DNA of 6,641 nt from contig JAGBGB010000272.1 in the NCBI GenBank assembly GCA_017936205.1, forward strand, positions 1 through 6,641, in the 5' to 3' direction. A program made the position numbers and the translations under genes. Each line of letters starts with the position of its first letter. Position 1 is the first letter of the stretch. Shown in pieces: positions 1-6,607 of the stretch. The notes beneath the pieces are model-generated. The model was not told where the DNA came from and did no database searches. It worked only from the letters and a program-made list of their open reading frames with translations. Source of the DNA: Oscillospiraceae bacterium (GTDB lineage Bacteria > Bacillota > Clostridia > Oscillospirales > Oscillospiraceae).

Positions 1-34
1 TTGGGCTCCTCGGCGGCTTTGGAGTTTATGGGGT

Positions 35-3000
35 TTATTTGCCTACGAAATAGGCTTTGGCACTGTCGGAGTAGGCGAAGAGGGCTCTGCAGAGGGTGCC
101 TAAGGTGCCGGTTTTGTTATTGCCGTAGGTGTCGGGGCTGTAACGCATGGTTACGGACACGGGGCTGTTGCCGGCGTAGACCTGTGCAGACAGAACGGTT
201 CTCAGCTCGGCGGCTAAGAGACCGTCGAAGGAGAAGGCGTATTGGCTGTTCTCAGGCTTGTAGGCTTCCAGCTCCGTTACTGTGGCGGTGACGGTCTTAC
301 CGGTTAGGTCGGTGTAGGTCACACGGAGGCTCAGATCCTTCAGATCTCCTGTGTAGTTGGCAGTGCTGAATATGTACTTCACTGCAACCTTGCTTTCCAG
401 ATTCAGAGCCTTGCCCGCCCAGGTGATTTTGGGGTTGCTCAGATCGTTCAGGGTCACATTGGTGCTGCCGAAGGTCACAGCGCTCAGGCTGCTCAGACAA
501 GCCTTCTGTGCAGCAGTCATGGAGGCATCTACCAGAGCGTTTGTGCGGTAGCCCTTGAAGCTCTGGGCATAGGAGCCGTAGCGGAGCAGGTCTGCACACA
601 GGGTCTTTAGGGCGGCTGTGCTGCCGTCCTTGTTCAGCTGGGAGTAGGCATAATCCGCAATGCTGTAGCTGTCCGTGGGGGAGTAGTAGGGCTGTCCCTT
701 CTTGCTGCCGTAGAGAACGGAGGATAGACGGTCATTCATCTGGATAGCGGTTAGACCTGTGAGCGTGAAGTAGTAATAAGCGCCCTGCTCCACAGGCAGC
801 AGTTTGACGGTGGTGCTGCCGGTCTTATTGTTGCCACTATAGATGTCCATGGTGCATTCCATATAAACAGTGCTCAGGTCAAAGTCAGCCAGCAGGGTCT
901 TGGAAACGGCGAAGTTCACAGAAATATCACTTGCCAGATTCAGAGTATGGTTGATCTTCAAAGCTTGGTCTAACTGGGGTTCCTTGATTTCAGCATCGCC
1001 ACAGATACAGAAGCCGTTGGTGTAGCTGTGGGCCTCGGTGGTTTTCTCTCCGCAGAGGGAGCAGATTATGCTGTGCGTTTGTGCTCCATCGGAGACGATG
1101 GTATATTTATGGAAGCAGTAGCCCTCCTGCTGCCACAGCAGAATGGGATAGCCCTTGTTGATGTTCTGCGTATCGGTGGTATAGGCTGCACCCAGAATAG
1201 AGGCGTAGCCCTTCAGGGCGTCGGAGCCGAGCTGGGTGGAGCTGACGGTGCTGAGACCCTGTGTGACTCTGACCATGCGGACCGTGGCAACACTGTAGCA
1301 GTTCTCCATTACAGCTCCGGTAGTGGATGCGTGCACGGAGCCGATGATGCCGTAATAGTTGCCTACATTATAGCAGTTGATCAGCTTGGCATTCTGAGCA
1401 TCGCTGTTCAGATAACCTACCAGACCGCCGGTAGAGCTGGTCTTGGCTCTTGCGAAAATCTCGCCTGTGTTATAGCAGTTTTCAATGATGCAGTTTGCAC
1501 CGCTGAGGATGGCTGCGAAGGCCCCTGTATAGGAATCTGCATAGACCAGAGCCTTGTTGTAGCAGCTGCTGATCACCGTACCTGCCTGTGCACGGGCAAC
1601 CAAGGCTGCAGCACGGGTATTGCCAATGACAACACCGCTCTCAATGCCCAGATTGCGGATCCTTGCTCCGGTTGCGTAGCCGAAGAGACCCATATAATTC
1701 AGGCCCTTCTCCCACACATTCAGATTACGGATCAGGTGGCCGTTGCCCTCGAAGGTGCCCTTAAAGTGATAGGTAGAGGTGCCGTCTGTGCCCCCAATGG
1801 GCAGCCAGAGCTTGTTTTCCAGATCAATGTCTGCGGTTAGCGCAATGGTCTTGCCGTTGAAGTCCGTTCCCTTGCGAACCATATAGGATACCAGATGGAG
1901 CTGGTCAGCGGTTCCTACTTCATAGACTCCATCGACCTCGGGCAGAGTGGCGGAGCGATCTTCGTTTTCCCAGAACAGAACAGGATACAGGCTGTTCTGG
2001 GTAAAGTAGTCCTCTGCGAAGGCGACACCCAGCATTTGGACTCCGTTGCGGAGATCTGCTGCGCTGAGCTTGGTGGTGCTGCTGACGGTCACTGCATTGG
2101 ATGTGCCAACGGGATCCAAGAGATCCACGGTGTAGCAGTTGATGATCGTACCTGTGGCGGTTTCATTAAAGGTTTCTACAATGCCGTATCTGCCGATACC
2201 GCTGTTGTAGCAGTTGCGGATCAGTACGTTGTTTGTAGTGCTGGACAGGTAGCCGATGATACCTGCTGCAGAGCTGCCACCGTCTACACTGGCGGTATTG
2301 TAGCAGCTTTCAATGACACAGTTTGTACCACCAACCATGCCCACAATACCGCCTACGCTGGATTCACCACAGACGGTTGCCTTGTTGAAGCAGGCGGAGA
2401 TCTGTACATTGCTGCGGGTAGTGCCTGTAATGCCGCCTACCTTGCTGATGCCGGTGACTCTGCCGCTTTCAATGCCGAGGCTACGGATGGTTGCACCGTT
2501 GAGATCGCCGAAGAAGCCTACATAATAATTGCCACGGGATACGGTCAGATTATGGATCTTATGACCGCTTCCGTTAAAGGTGCCGGAGAAGGCACGGGGA
2601 GAACTGCCATTCACGGCGGAATTGCCCCCAATGGGGATCCACTCTTCATTTTCTAAATCGATGTCTGCGCAAAGCTGTACAGTCTTTCCGGAGAAGTTGT
2701 CCCCTAACTTGTTGACCATGTAAGCAAGAGCACGCAGCTCCTGTGCGTTGTGGATCTCATAGATGCCGGAGTTGTTGGGCTGTAGGCTGTACATATTCTC
2801 GCTCTTGTATGTGAAGACGGACAGAACGGGATAGCCATCGTTTTTGGCGATATAGTCATCTGCTTCGAAGGCAGCACCCAAGGTAGCTGTTTTTGCCTTC
2901 AAGTTGGCAGCAGATTGGACAGAGCTGTTCTTCAGAGTATAGCCTGTGGTGGAATAAACCAGAGACTGGCTGTTGAGAGCATAGGAATTTGTAATGACCA

Positions 3001-6000
3001 GATCTGTGACAGCAGAGTTCACGCTGCAGACCAGGCTTCCTGCGTACTTGCCGGAAACGTTGCAGGCCGCATAGCAGTTGGTGATCCTTGCCTCAGTGGT
3101 GCTGCTTGCAAAGTAGGCGATCAAGCCGCCGGCACTGCCGGAGGAGCTGACCGTTGCCTGTGCATAGGAATCCTCGATCACAGTTTTGGAGCCCATGCCC
3201 ACCAGACCCCCTGCATAACCGGCGGAGCTGACAGTTGCTCGGCTGTAGCAGTTAGAGATAGTGCCTGTGGCGTGACCTGCCAGACCTGCGGCTTTATTTG
3301 CACCCTTGACGCTGCCGCTCTGGATGCCTAAATTGCGGATGGTTCCCTTGCTGTTGCCGAAGAAGCCTACATAATAGTAGTTGGCAGAAACCCGAAGGTT
3401 GGAAATGCTATAGCCCTGGCCGTCAAAGGTACCCTGGAATGCCTTTCCGCTTGCGTCAGTGGTGTTGTTGCCGCCGATGGGCGTCCATTCTCTGGAATCC
3501 AGGTCAATGTCCTTCCCTAAACGGACGGTCTTTCCTGTGAAAGAATCCTTGCCGCTGTTGACGTAGTAGGCAAACAGACGGAGCTGGGCAGGGGTGTTGA
3601 GGATCAGATCCTCGGGAAGGGTGGTGTCACACTGCCGTGCTAAGACGGGATAGCCGTCATTCTCCCACTCGCAGTCGTAGATAAAGCTGCTGCCTAATGC
3701 CACTGCGGCAGAAACCATCTGTGCCTTGCTGATCTTGCTGTTTCCGGAATAGCTTTCCAGAGTGCTGTTGTCAGCCACATCTGCGGACTTCATGGCGGTA
3801 GTTGAACGGCAATTTTTCACAGTGACCTTGTTGACGGTGTTGGAGCTTCCGGTGCCGTAGTAGCCGATCATGCCCAATCTGCCTGCGCTGTCTGTTAAAT
3901 TGCCTACATGGTAGCAGTTCTCTACCGTTACGGTGGAGGAGCTGGAAATATAGCCGATGATGCCGCCGGCTACGCTGCCGGAGGTTTTCACATAGGCATT
4001 ATTGTAGCAATTGCGAATGACGGTGGTACCGCCGATCTGACCTGTCAGACCGCCGCAGTGGCTGTTTGCGCCGATGACATTTGCACGGTTGAAGCAGTTC
4101 TCTATGGTGACGGAGCTTCCGTAGCCTACTAAGCCTGCAGATGCCTTGTTGCCGAATACCATGCCGCCGGCAATGCCGAAGTTCCGGATGGTTGCACCGG
4201 AGGCCTTGCCGAAGAAGGCTACACCGTCTACATCCGGCTTGTTGATCAGCAGGTTTTTGACCACATGACCGCCTCCGTCAAAGGTGCCCTTGAAGGCGGT
4301 ACCGTCGGCATTGTTGCCAATGGGTGTGAAGGTTCTGCCCTTCATATCAATATCCTGCATGAGCTTCACGGTTTTCCCGGAGAAGGTCTCCCCATCTGCT
4401 ACCATTTGGGACAGGAGGCAGAGCTGGTCGGTGGTGTAGATCTCATATACCCCATCTGCATTGGCAGTCAGGGTGGTGGCAGGATCGTACTGGTTCAGGA
4501 GCTTGCCTGTATTGCTGATACCCCATGTGGGGAGGGGATGCTCGGTATTCCCGTCAGACAGAACGGGGGTGAAGAAGACGGTAATGGAGGCGGAGGAGGT
4601 CTTGGTCAGCTTAATGACCAGCTTCCGATAGCCCTCGTTGGCATTCTGTCCGCTGGGATTGGGAGAGGAGGACAGGGGCTTGGCGTTCATTTGGGTGAAT
4701 TTTGCGTTGTCGGGGGAGGCGATCTGTGCCAGAAGGGTCTTGCCGTTCTGGGTCAGGGTGGCGGTTTTTCCGTCGGAGGAAATGCTGATATTCGCCTGGG
4801 TGTGAGCAAACCAGTAAATGGTAGAGGCAGAGGAGCAGTTGATCTCGTCTCTCAGCCGTACACGGGTGCGGTTATCGAAGAGGGCCAGGGATCGGCGAGC
4901 CCCGGTAGCCCCGGAGCCATCATAGGCATTCTTCATATTCACAATGGCATAGCCGCCATCGTAGGTGCTCTGGTAGTCTGTAATCTGGCAGGTGGCATCC
5001 GCATCCTGACCGCCGTAGGAATCAGGATTGATCACAATGGTGTTCTGCCCCTCTGCACGCTTGCGGTAGTAGGTCCAGCGCTGGCTGCTTGGGTTCGTTT
5101 TGGACATATAGCCGGGCAGATTGTAGTCATCCTTACCCATCTCCACGAACCAGTATTCGCCTAAAGCCTCCATAACGAAGGTGCCGATATCCATATCTGT
5201 GTGACCGGTCTGATTGCTGCCGGATTTTATGGCAGCGTAGATCTGTGCCTCGTCTCCGGGGAAGCTGCGGAAGGAAGCAACGGATTCGTATATATCGCTC
5301 TTCAAGAAATAGTCTAACTGTTGATCCTCGTTGGAGACACCCTCCACCAGCTCAGGAGAATACCATAGCAGTGCCAGAAATTCGTCACTGCGATCTGTTG
5401 TGCTCTGGTGCTCTCGCTGATACAGGGACAGCTCGGGCATATTGTAACGGTTTGCATACCAGTGCATAGCCGCAGTGTTGCGGAAGGTGGTGCCGCCGTC
5501 ACCGAAATTAAAATTATACAGATAGCCGTTGGTTGCCATGAAGTAGCGGCCGCTTTCCTTCATACCCTCTACCTCGGACAGACCGAAGTCTGTGCCAAGT
5601 ACCGTATTCAGCGTGTCGATCAAGTAGACGGTAAAGGCAAGTCCTACGGATGCGTAGCCGGCACCCTCAGGATAGGCCCCGGAGGGCTGGAAGGTCAAGG
5701 AGAGCTGTACATTCTTAACGGCGTTGGATATGATAGCAGCACATTCCGAAGGATAGCTCTCGAAAATGGCTGCTGCACCCACTGTCATGCCGCCGTTGCA
5801 CCAAGGGTTCCAGTTATTGACCATGGTCATGCAATCGGGGGGCGGGCTTTGGGTGGCAATGCCATTCTTATACAGACCGTTCAGAACAGTTTTTCTCTGG
5901 GAAGCAGTCATATAGTGATACAGCCAGTCATATCCGACGCCTACACCGAAGCTCATCTGTGCCGTATCTAAGTAGTGAGAGGAATTCCAATCCTTGAAGG

Positions 6001-6457
6001 AGCAGACATTGATCATTTCCTCCACGGCTCTTTCCGCAAAGCGTCGTTCGCCGCTGATCTGATAGGTCATGGCCAGCCAGGTGATCCGCTTTGTGGCATT
6101 GTTGGACACGCTGAGCATCCGTTTCCCGTCGGGGATCTCATAGATCAGAACAGGCTCTTCCAGAAGAGTAAGACAGAAGTTATAGATCCGGGCATAGGTC
6201 ATCTTAGAATAGGGATCTGTCTGTACCTGCTTGCGGATCCGTGCAAAGTCGTTATCATTTGCGAAGATTCTGGGATGGACCCCTTGAGATCTTGCTTCAA
6301 ACAGGGACGTAATGGTAGCGGCAGAGGCACTGATAGAGCCTGCAGTGCTTGCCATGGTGGGGGCTTCTGCTGCCGCAGCCTGAGGCAGTGCAGCAGCGGG
6401 CAGCAGCCCCAATAGCAGTGCCAATAGCAGTGACAGTGCGGTAAGTCGTTTAAGCAT
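35..6457 (-). CDS. Secreted heparinase II/III-family polysaccharide lyase with GLUG-repeat stalk and duplicated C-terminal module
   Basis: The product is a 2140-residue exported multidomain protein. A signal peptide (1-30) is followed by a heparinase II/III-like lyase (about 55-634), four GLUG blocks (669-1778), a His/Cys motif (1781-1821) and two copies of an unnamed C-terminal module (1839-1970, 2018-2140). Lyases of this fold cleave uronic-acid polysaccharides by beta-elimination. The visible family motifs are HPRIF (61-65), NNWNPWCNGG (214-223), YPEGAGY (262-268), GHTDMDIGTF (418-427), DDYNLPGY (443-450) and QNT near N472. I chose the ATG at 6457 because AAAAGGAGG lies 8 bases upstream and the hydrophobic signal core begins at once. 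An in-frame ATG at 6487 falls on the predicted transcription start and has no ribosome site. The frame is intact, and the TAA stop is at 35-37. I see no LPXTG, S-layer homology or dockerin sequence. The enzyme class is fairly sure. The substrate is unknown (glycosaminoglycan, alginate-like or another uronate polymer), and catalytic activity is inferred. Confidence 0.93.
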   Translation of the reverse strand: MLKRLTALSLLLALLLGLLPAAALPQAAAAEAPTMASTAGSISASAATITSLFEARSQGVHPRIFANDNDFARIRKQVQTDPYSKMTYARIYNFCLTLLEEPVLIYEIPDGKRMLSVSNNATKRITWLAMTYQISGERRFAERAVEEMINVCSFKDWNSSHYLDTAQMSFGVGVGYDWLYHYMTASQRKTVLNGLYKNGIATQSPPPDCMTMVNNWNPWCNGGMTVGAAAIFESYPSECAAIISNAVKNVQLSLTFQPSGAYPEGAGYASVGLAFTVYLIDTLNTVLGTDFGLSEVEGMKESGRYFMATNGYLYNFNFGDGGTTFRNTAAMHWYANRYNMPELSLYQREHQSTTDRSDEFLALLWYSPELVEGVSNEDQQLDYFLKSDIYESVASFRSFPGDEAQIYAAIKSGSNQTGHTDMDIGTFVMEALGEYWFVEMGKDDYNLPGYMSKTNPSSQRWTYYRKRAEGQNTIVINPDSYGGQDADATCQITDYQSTYDGGYAIVNMKNAYDGSGATGARRSLALFDNRTRVRLRDEINCSSASTIYWFAHTQANISISSDGKTATLTQNGKTLLAQIASPDNAKFTQMNAKPLSSSPNPSGQNANEGYRKLVIKLTKTSSASITVFFTPVLSDGNTEHPLPTWGISNTGKLLNQYDPATTLTANADGVYEIYTTDQLCLLSQMVADGETFSGKTVKLMQDIDMKGRTFTPIGNNADGTAFKGTFDGGGHVVKNLLINKPDVDGVAFFGKASGATIRNFGIAGGMVFGNKASAGLVGYGSSVTIENCFNRANVIGANSHCGGLTGQIGGTTVIRNCYNNAYVKTSGSVAGGIIGYISSSSTVTVENCYHVGNLTDSAGRLGMIGYYGTGSSNTVNKVTVKNCRSTTAMKSADVADNSTLESYSGNSKISKAQMVSAAVALGSSFIYDCEWENDGYPVLARQCDTTLPEDLILNTPAQLRLFAYYVNSGKDSFTGKTVRLGKDIDLDSREWTPIGGNNTTDASGKAFQGTFDGQGYSISNLRVSANYYYVGFFGNSKGTIRNLGIQSGSVKGANKAAGLAGHATGTISNCYSRATVSSAGYAGGLVGMGSKTVIEDSYAQATVSSSGSAGGLIAYFASSTTEARITNCYAACNVSGKYAGSLVCSVNSAVTDLVITNSYALNSQSLVYSTTGYTLKNSSVQSAANLKAKTATLGAAFEADDYIAKNDGYPVLSVFTYKSENMYSLQPNNSGIYEIHNAQELRALAYMVNKLGDNFSGKTVQLCADIDLENEEWIPIGGNSAVNGSSPRAFSGTFNGSGHKIHNLTVSRGNYYVGFFGDLNGATIRSLGIESGRVTGISKVGGITGTTRSNVQISACFNKATVCGESSVGGIVGMVGGTNCVIESCYNTASVDGGSSAAGIIGYLSSTTNNVLIRNCYNSGIGRYGIVETFNETATGTIINCYTVDLLDPVGTSNAVTVSSTTKLSAADLRNGVQMLGVAFAEDYFTQNSLYPVLFWENEDRSATLPEVDGVYEVGTADQLHLVSYMVRKGTDFNGKTIALTADIDLENKLWLPIGGTDGTSTYHFKGTFEGNGHLIRNLNVWEKGLNYMGLFGYATGARIRNLGIESGVVIGNTRAAALVARAQAGTVISSCYNKALVYADSYTGAFAAILSGANCIIENCYNTGEIFARAKTSSTGGLVGYLNSDAQNAKLINCYNVGNYYGIIGSVHASTTGAVMENCYSVATVRMVRVTQGLSTVSSTQLGSDALKGYASILGAAYTTDTQNINKGYPILLWQQEGYCFHKYTIVSDGAQTHSIICSLCGEKTTEAHSYTNGFCICGDAEIKEPQLDQALKINHTLNLASDISVNFAVSKTLLADFDLSTVYMECTMDIYSGNNKTGSTTVKLLPVEQGAYYYFTLTGLTAIQMNDRLSSVLYGSKKGQPYYSPTDSYSIADYAYSQLNKDGSTAALKTLCADLLRYGSYAQSFKGYRTNALVDASMTAAQKACLSSLSAVTFGSTNVTLNDLSNPKITWAGKALNLESKVAVKYIFSTANYTGDLKDLSLRVTYTDLTGKTVTATVTELEAYKPENSQYAFSFDGLLAAELRTVLSAQVYAGNSPVSVTMRYSPDTYGNNKTGTLGTLCRALFAYSDSAKAYFVGK
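38..406 (-). repeat. C-terminal module, copy B (residues 2018-2140)
   Basis: This is a diverged second copy. LNLESKVAVKY matches LNLASDISVNF of copy A. YAFSFDGLLAAEL matches the Y-x-F-x-L-x-GL-x-A segment. VLSAQVYAG matches the SSVLYG segment, and SPDTYG aligns with SPTDSY. TLGTLCRALFAYSDSAKAYF matches the helix and Y-x-x-F end of copy A. The protein stops four residues later (VGK then TAA). The copies are clearly related in landmark order but low in identity, so the duplication is old. Confidence 0.6.
548..943 (-). repeat. C-terminal module, copy A (residues 1839-1970)
   Basis: The copy begins with LNLASDISVNF, continues through beta-rich sequence with Y-x-F-x-L-x-GL near its middle, and then a segment SPTDSYSIADYAY, a helix with TAALKTLCADLLRYGSYAQSF, and FKGY. 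The same order of landmarks appears in copy B. I recognise the layout as common at the C-termini of large secreted Clostridia proteins but cannot name the family. It may bind the cell wall or a carbohydrate. Confidence 0.6.
995..1117 (-). other. Small His/Cys motif, probable zinc site (residues 1781-1821)
   Basis: The residues are H1783-x-Y, H1795-x3-C1799-x2-C1802-G, H1810-x-Y-x3-G-x-C1817-x-C1819-G. Similar short segments with C-x2-C-G followed by H-x-Y and G-x-C-x(1,2)-C-G occur between domains of many large Firmicutes surface proteins. The four Cys and nearby His residues suggest one bound zinc or a disulfide-held knuckle that separates the GLUG stalk from the C-terminal module. Metal binding is inferred and not shown by the sequence. 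Confidence 0.6.
1124..1930 (-). repeat. GLUG block 4 of 4 (residues 1510-1778)
   Basis: The block opens with GVYEVGTADQL, then FNGKTIALTADIDL, WLPIGG, FKGTFEGNGH, MGLFGYATGARIRNLGI. The first two units are degenerate at the G-G-L-V-G signature (AALVA and GAFAA), while the third keeps GGLVG. The four Cys positions are SCY, NCY, NCY and NCY. It ends ILGAAY and KGYPILLW near 1769-1775, directly before the His/Cys motif, and is the last copy of the stalk. Confidence 0.84.
1931..2767 (-). repeat. GLUG block 3 of 4 (residues 1231-1509)
   Basis: The block opens with GIYEIHNAQEL and continues with FSGKTVQLCADIDL, WIPIGG, FSGTFNGSGH, VGFFGDLNGATIRSLGI and units beginning GGITG, GGIVG and AGIIG. All four N/S/A-C-Y/F positions keep Cys (ACF, SCY, NCY, NCY). 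The block closes with MLGVAFAEDYF and SLYPVLFW near 1490-1496. The spacing to the next block is 279 residues. Confidence 0.85.
2768..3613 (-). repeat. GLUG block 2 of 4 (residues 949-1230)
   Basis: The plan is the same as in block 1, with entry EDLILNTPAQL, then FTGKTVRLGKDIDL, WTPIGG, FQGTFDGQGY, VGFFGNSKGTIRNLGI and units beginning AGLAG, GGLVG and GGLIA, ending NDGYPVL near 1206-1212. This is the most altered copy. Two of its four N-C-Y positions have lost the Cys (DSY and NSY), and the opening G-V/I-Y-E signature is degenerate. At DNA level it shares short exact stretches with block 3 at the matching offset, for instance the segment encoding the FFG region (3356-3376 against 2507-2527), which points to tandem duplication. 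Confidence 0.83.
3614..4453 (-). repeat. GLUG block 1 of 4 (residues 669-948)
   Basis: The block opens with GVYEIYTTDQL, then FSGKTVKLMQDIDM, FTPIG, FKGTFDGGGH and FFGKASGATIRNFGI. GLUG-type units follow, starting at AGLVG (774), GGLTG and GGIIG. Each ends in N-C-Y/F, with Cys at 788, 817 and 848. A degenerate fourth unit has NCR with Cys at 883. The block closes with ALGSSF and NDGYPVL (to about 939), followed by a short spacer. GLUG units usually form parallel beta-helix or solenoid structures in bacterial surface proteins, so this is probably a stalk or adhesive part and not a catalytic one. Confidence 0.85.
4556..6295 (-). other. Heparinase II/III-like catalytic region (residues about 55-634)
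   Basis: The N-terminal half is helical and looks like the alpha/alpha toroid of heparinase II/III, alginate lyase and related families. It carries HPR (61-63), NNWNPWCNGG (214-223) and YPEGAGY (262-268). The second half, from about residue 400, is beta-rich and starts with GHTDMDIGTF (418-427), the counterpart of the metal and catalytic H-x-H-x-D-x-G-S-F type motif. It continues through EYWFVEMG, DDYNLPGY and RKRAEGQNT (to 473) to a beta-sandwich ending near SITVFFTPV (about 633). By analogy with structurally known family members, Y268 is a candidate general acid, and N214/N215 and H419 are candidate active-site residues. These assignments are inferred. The second His of the H-x-H motif is Asp421 here. 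The assignment to an exact lyase family is open. Confidence 0.87.
6368..6457 (-). other. Sec signal peptide (residues 1-30)
   Basis: The segment has the three parts of a type I signal peptide. The N-region is short and basic (MLKRL), the core is rich in Leu and Ala (about residues 7-24), and the C-region is rich in Ala. The most likely signal peptidase I cut is after A30 (AAA followed by EAP), though a site nearer A23 is possible. There is no lipobox cysteine, so the protein is not predicted to be a lipoprotein. Export means that the lyase and repeats act outside the cell. Confidence 0.92.
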
Positions 6458-6465
6458 GGGAATGG

Positions 6466-6474
6466 CCTCCTTTT
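6466..6474 (-). promoter_or_regulatory. Ribosome binding site that decides the start codon
   Basis: The minus strand reads AAAAGGAGG, a near-complete match to the anti-Shine-Dalgarno sequence, placed 8 bases before the ATG at 6455-6457. It lies inside the frame that would be translated from the earlier ATG at 6487. Its position therefore selects the shorter 2140-residue protein and not the 2150-residue form. Confidence 0.9.
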
Positions 6475-6493
6475 GAGATGTTTTCATAAATAG

Positions 6494-6523
6494 ACTATAC
6501 CATTTTCTTCAAGGTCTTGTCAA
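6494..6523 (-). promoter_or_regulatory. Sigma-A type promoter of the lyase gene
   Basis: Reading the minus strand, a perfect TTGACA (-35, 6518-6523) is followed after 18 bases by TATAGT (-10, 6494-6499), which differs from TATAAT at one position. The expected transcription start is near 6486-6488, giving a leader of about 30 bases that holds the ribosome site. This is a housekeeping-type promoter. One possible operator-like hairpin lies further upstream (6585-6607), but nothing in the sequence shows which regulator, if any, acts. Confidence 0.75.
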
Positions 6524-6584
6524 TACAAAAAAGCTATCTTGCACCACACCCAAGCTCGGTTCTTTGTCAAATTCCGATTTAGGC

Positions 6585-6607
6585 TATCACCTTTAGTAAG
6601 GTAGATA
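6585..6607. repeat. Imperfect inverted repeat (hairpin) upstream of the promoter
   Basis: TATCACCTT (6585-6593) can pair with AAGGT (6598-6602) and GATA (6604-6607). This gives nine base pairs with one bulged A (6603) and a four-base loop TAGT. No T-run follows on either strand, so it is not a standard terminator. It lies about 60-90 bases before the -35 box and could be a regulator site or a remnant of a mobile-element end. The function is unknown. Confidence 0.35.

Noticed and set aside
1..34. Terminator or downstream gene after the stop codon
   Set aside because: Only 34 bases remain. They show no stem with a T-run and no start with a ribosome site, so nothing can be called.
297..599. Minus-strand 100-residue open frame in another phase
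   Set aside because: It lies wholly inside the C-terminal coding region in a different frame, with Pro/Arg/Cys-rich sequence and no domain signal, so it is a shadow.
1124..4453. CRISPR array or other short-repeat DNA element, suggested by recurring GTAGCAGTT-like strings
   Set aside because: The strings encode the repeated N-C-Y positions of the GLUG units in frame, are unevenly spaced and diverge at third codon positions, as expected for protein repeats.
1028..5971. Long plus-strand open frames, including 1028-1840, 1895-2656, 4265-5164 and 5408-5971
   Set aside because: All lie antisense to the large gene, lack a convincing ribosome site and encode low-complexity Ala/Gly/Cys/Ile-rich sequence that mirrors the codon pattern of the repeats. 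The similar frames inside successive blocks are expected from repeated DNA and not from separate genes.
6485..6487. ATG at 6487 as the gene start (2150 residues)
   Set aside because: It has no ribosome site, falls at the predicted transcription start, and is followed within the same frame by a strong ribosome site and a better start at 6457.
6527..6556. Possible rho-independent terminator on the minus strand for an upstream gene
   Set aside because: A run of six T residues is preceded by CTTG and CAAG arms, but only four pairs form before a bulge, the stem has little GC, and the upstream gene is not visible.
6565..6570. Second TTGACA on the minus strand as an alternative promoter
   Set aside because: No -10-like hexamer lies 16-19 bases downstream of it; the region there is GC-rich (GTGGTG).
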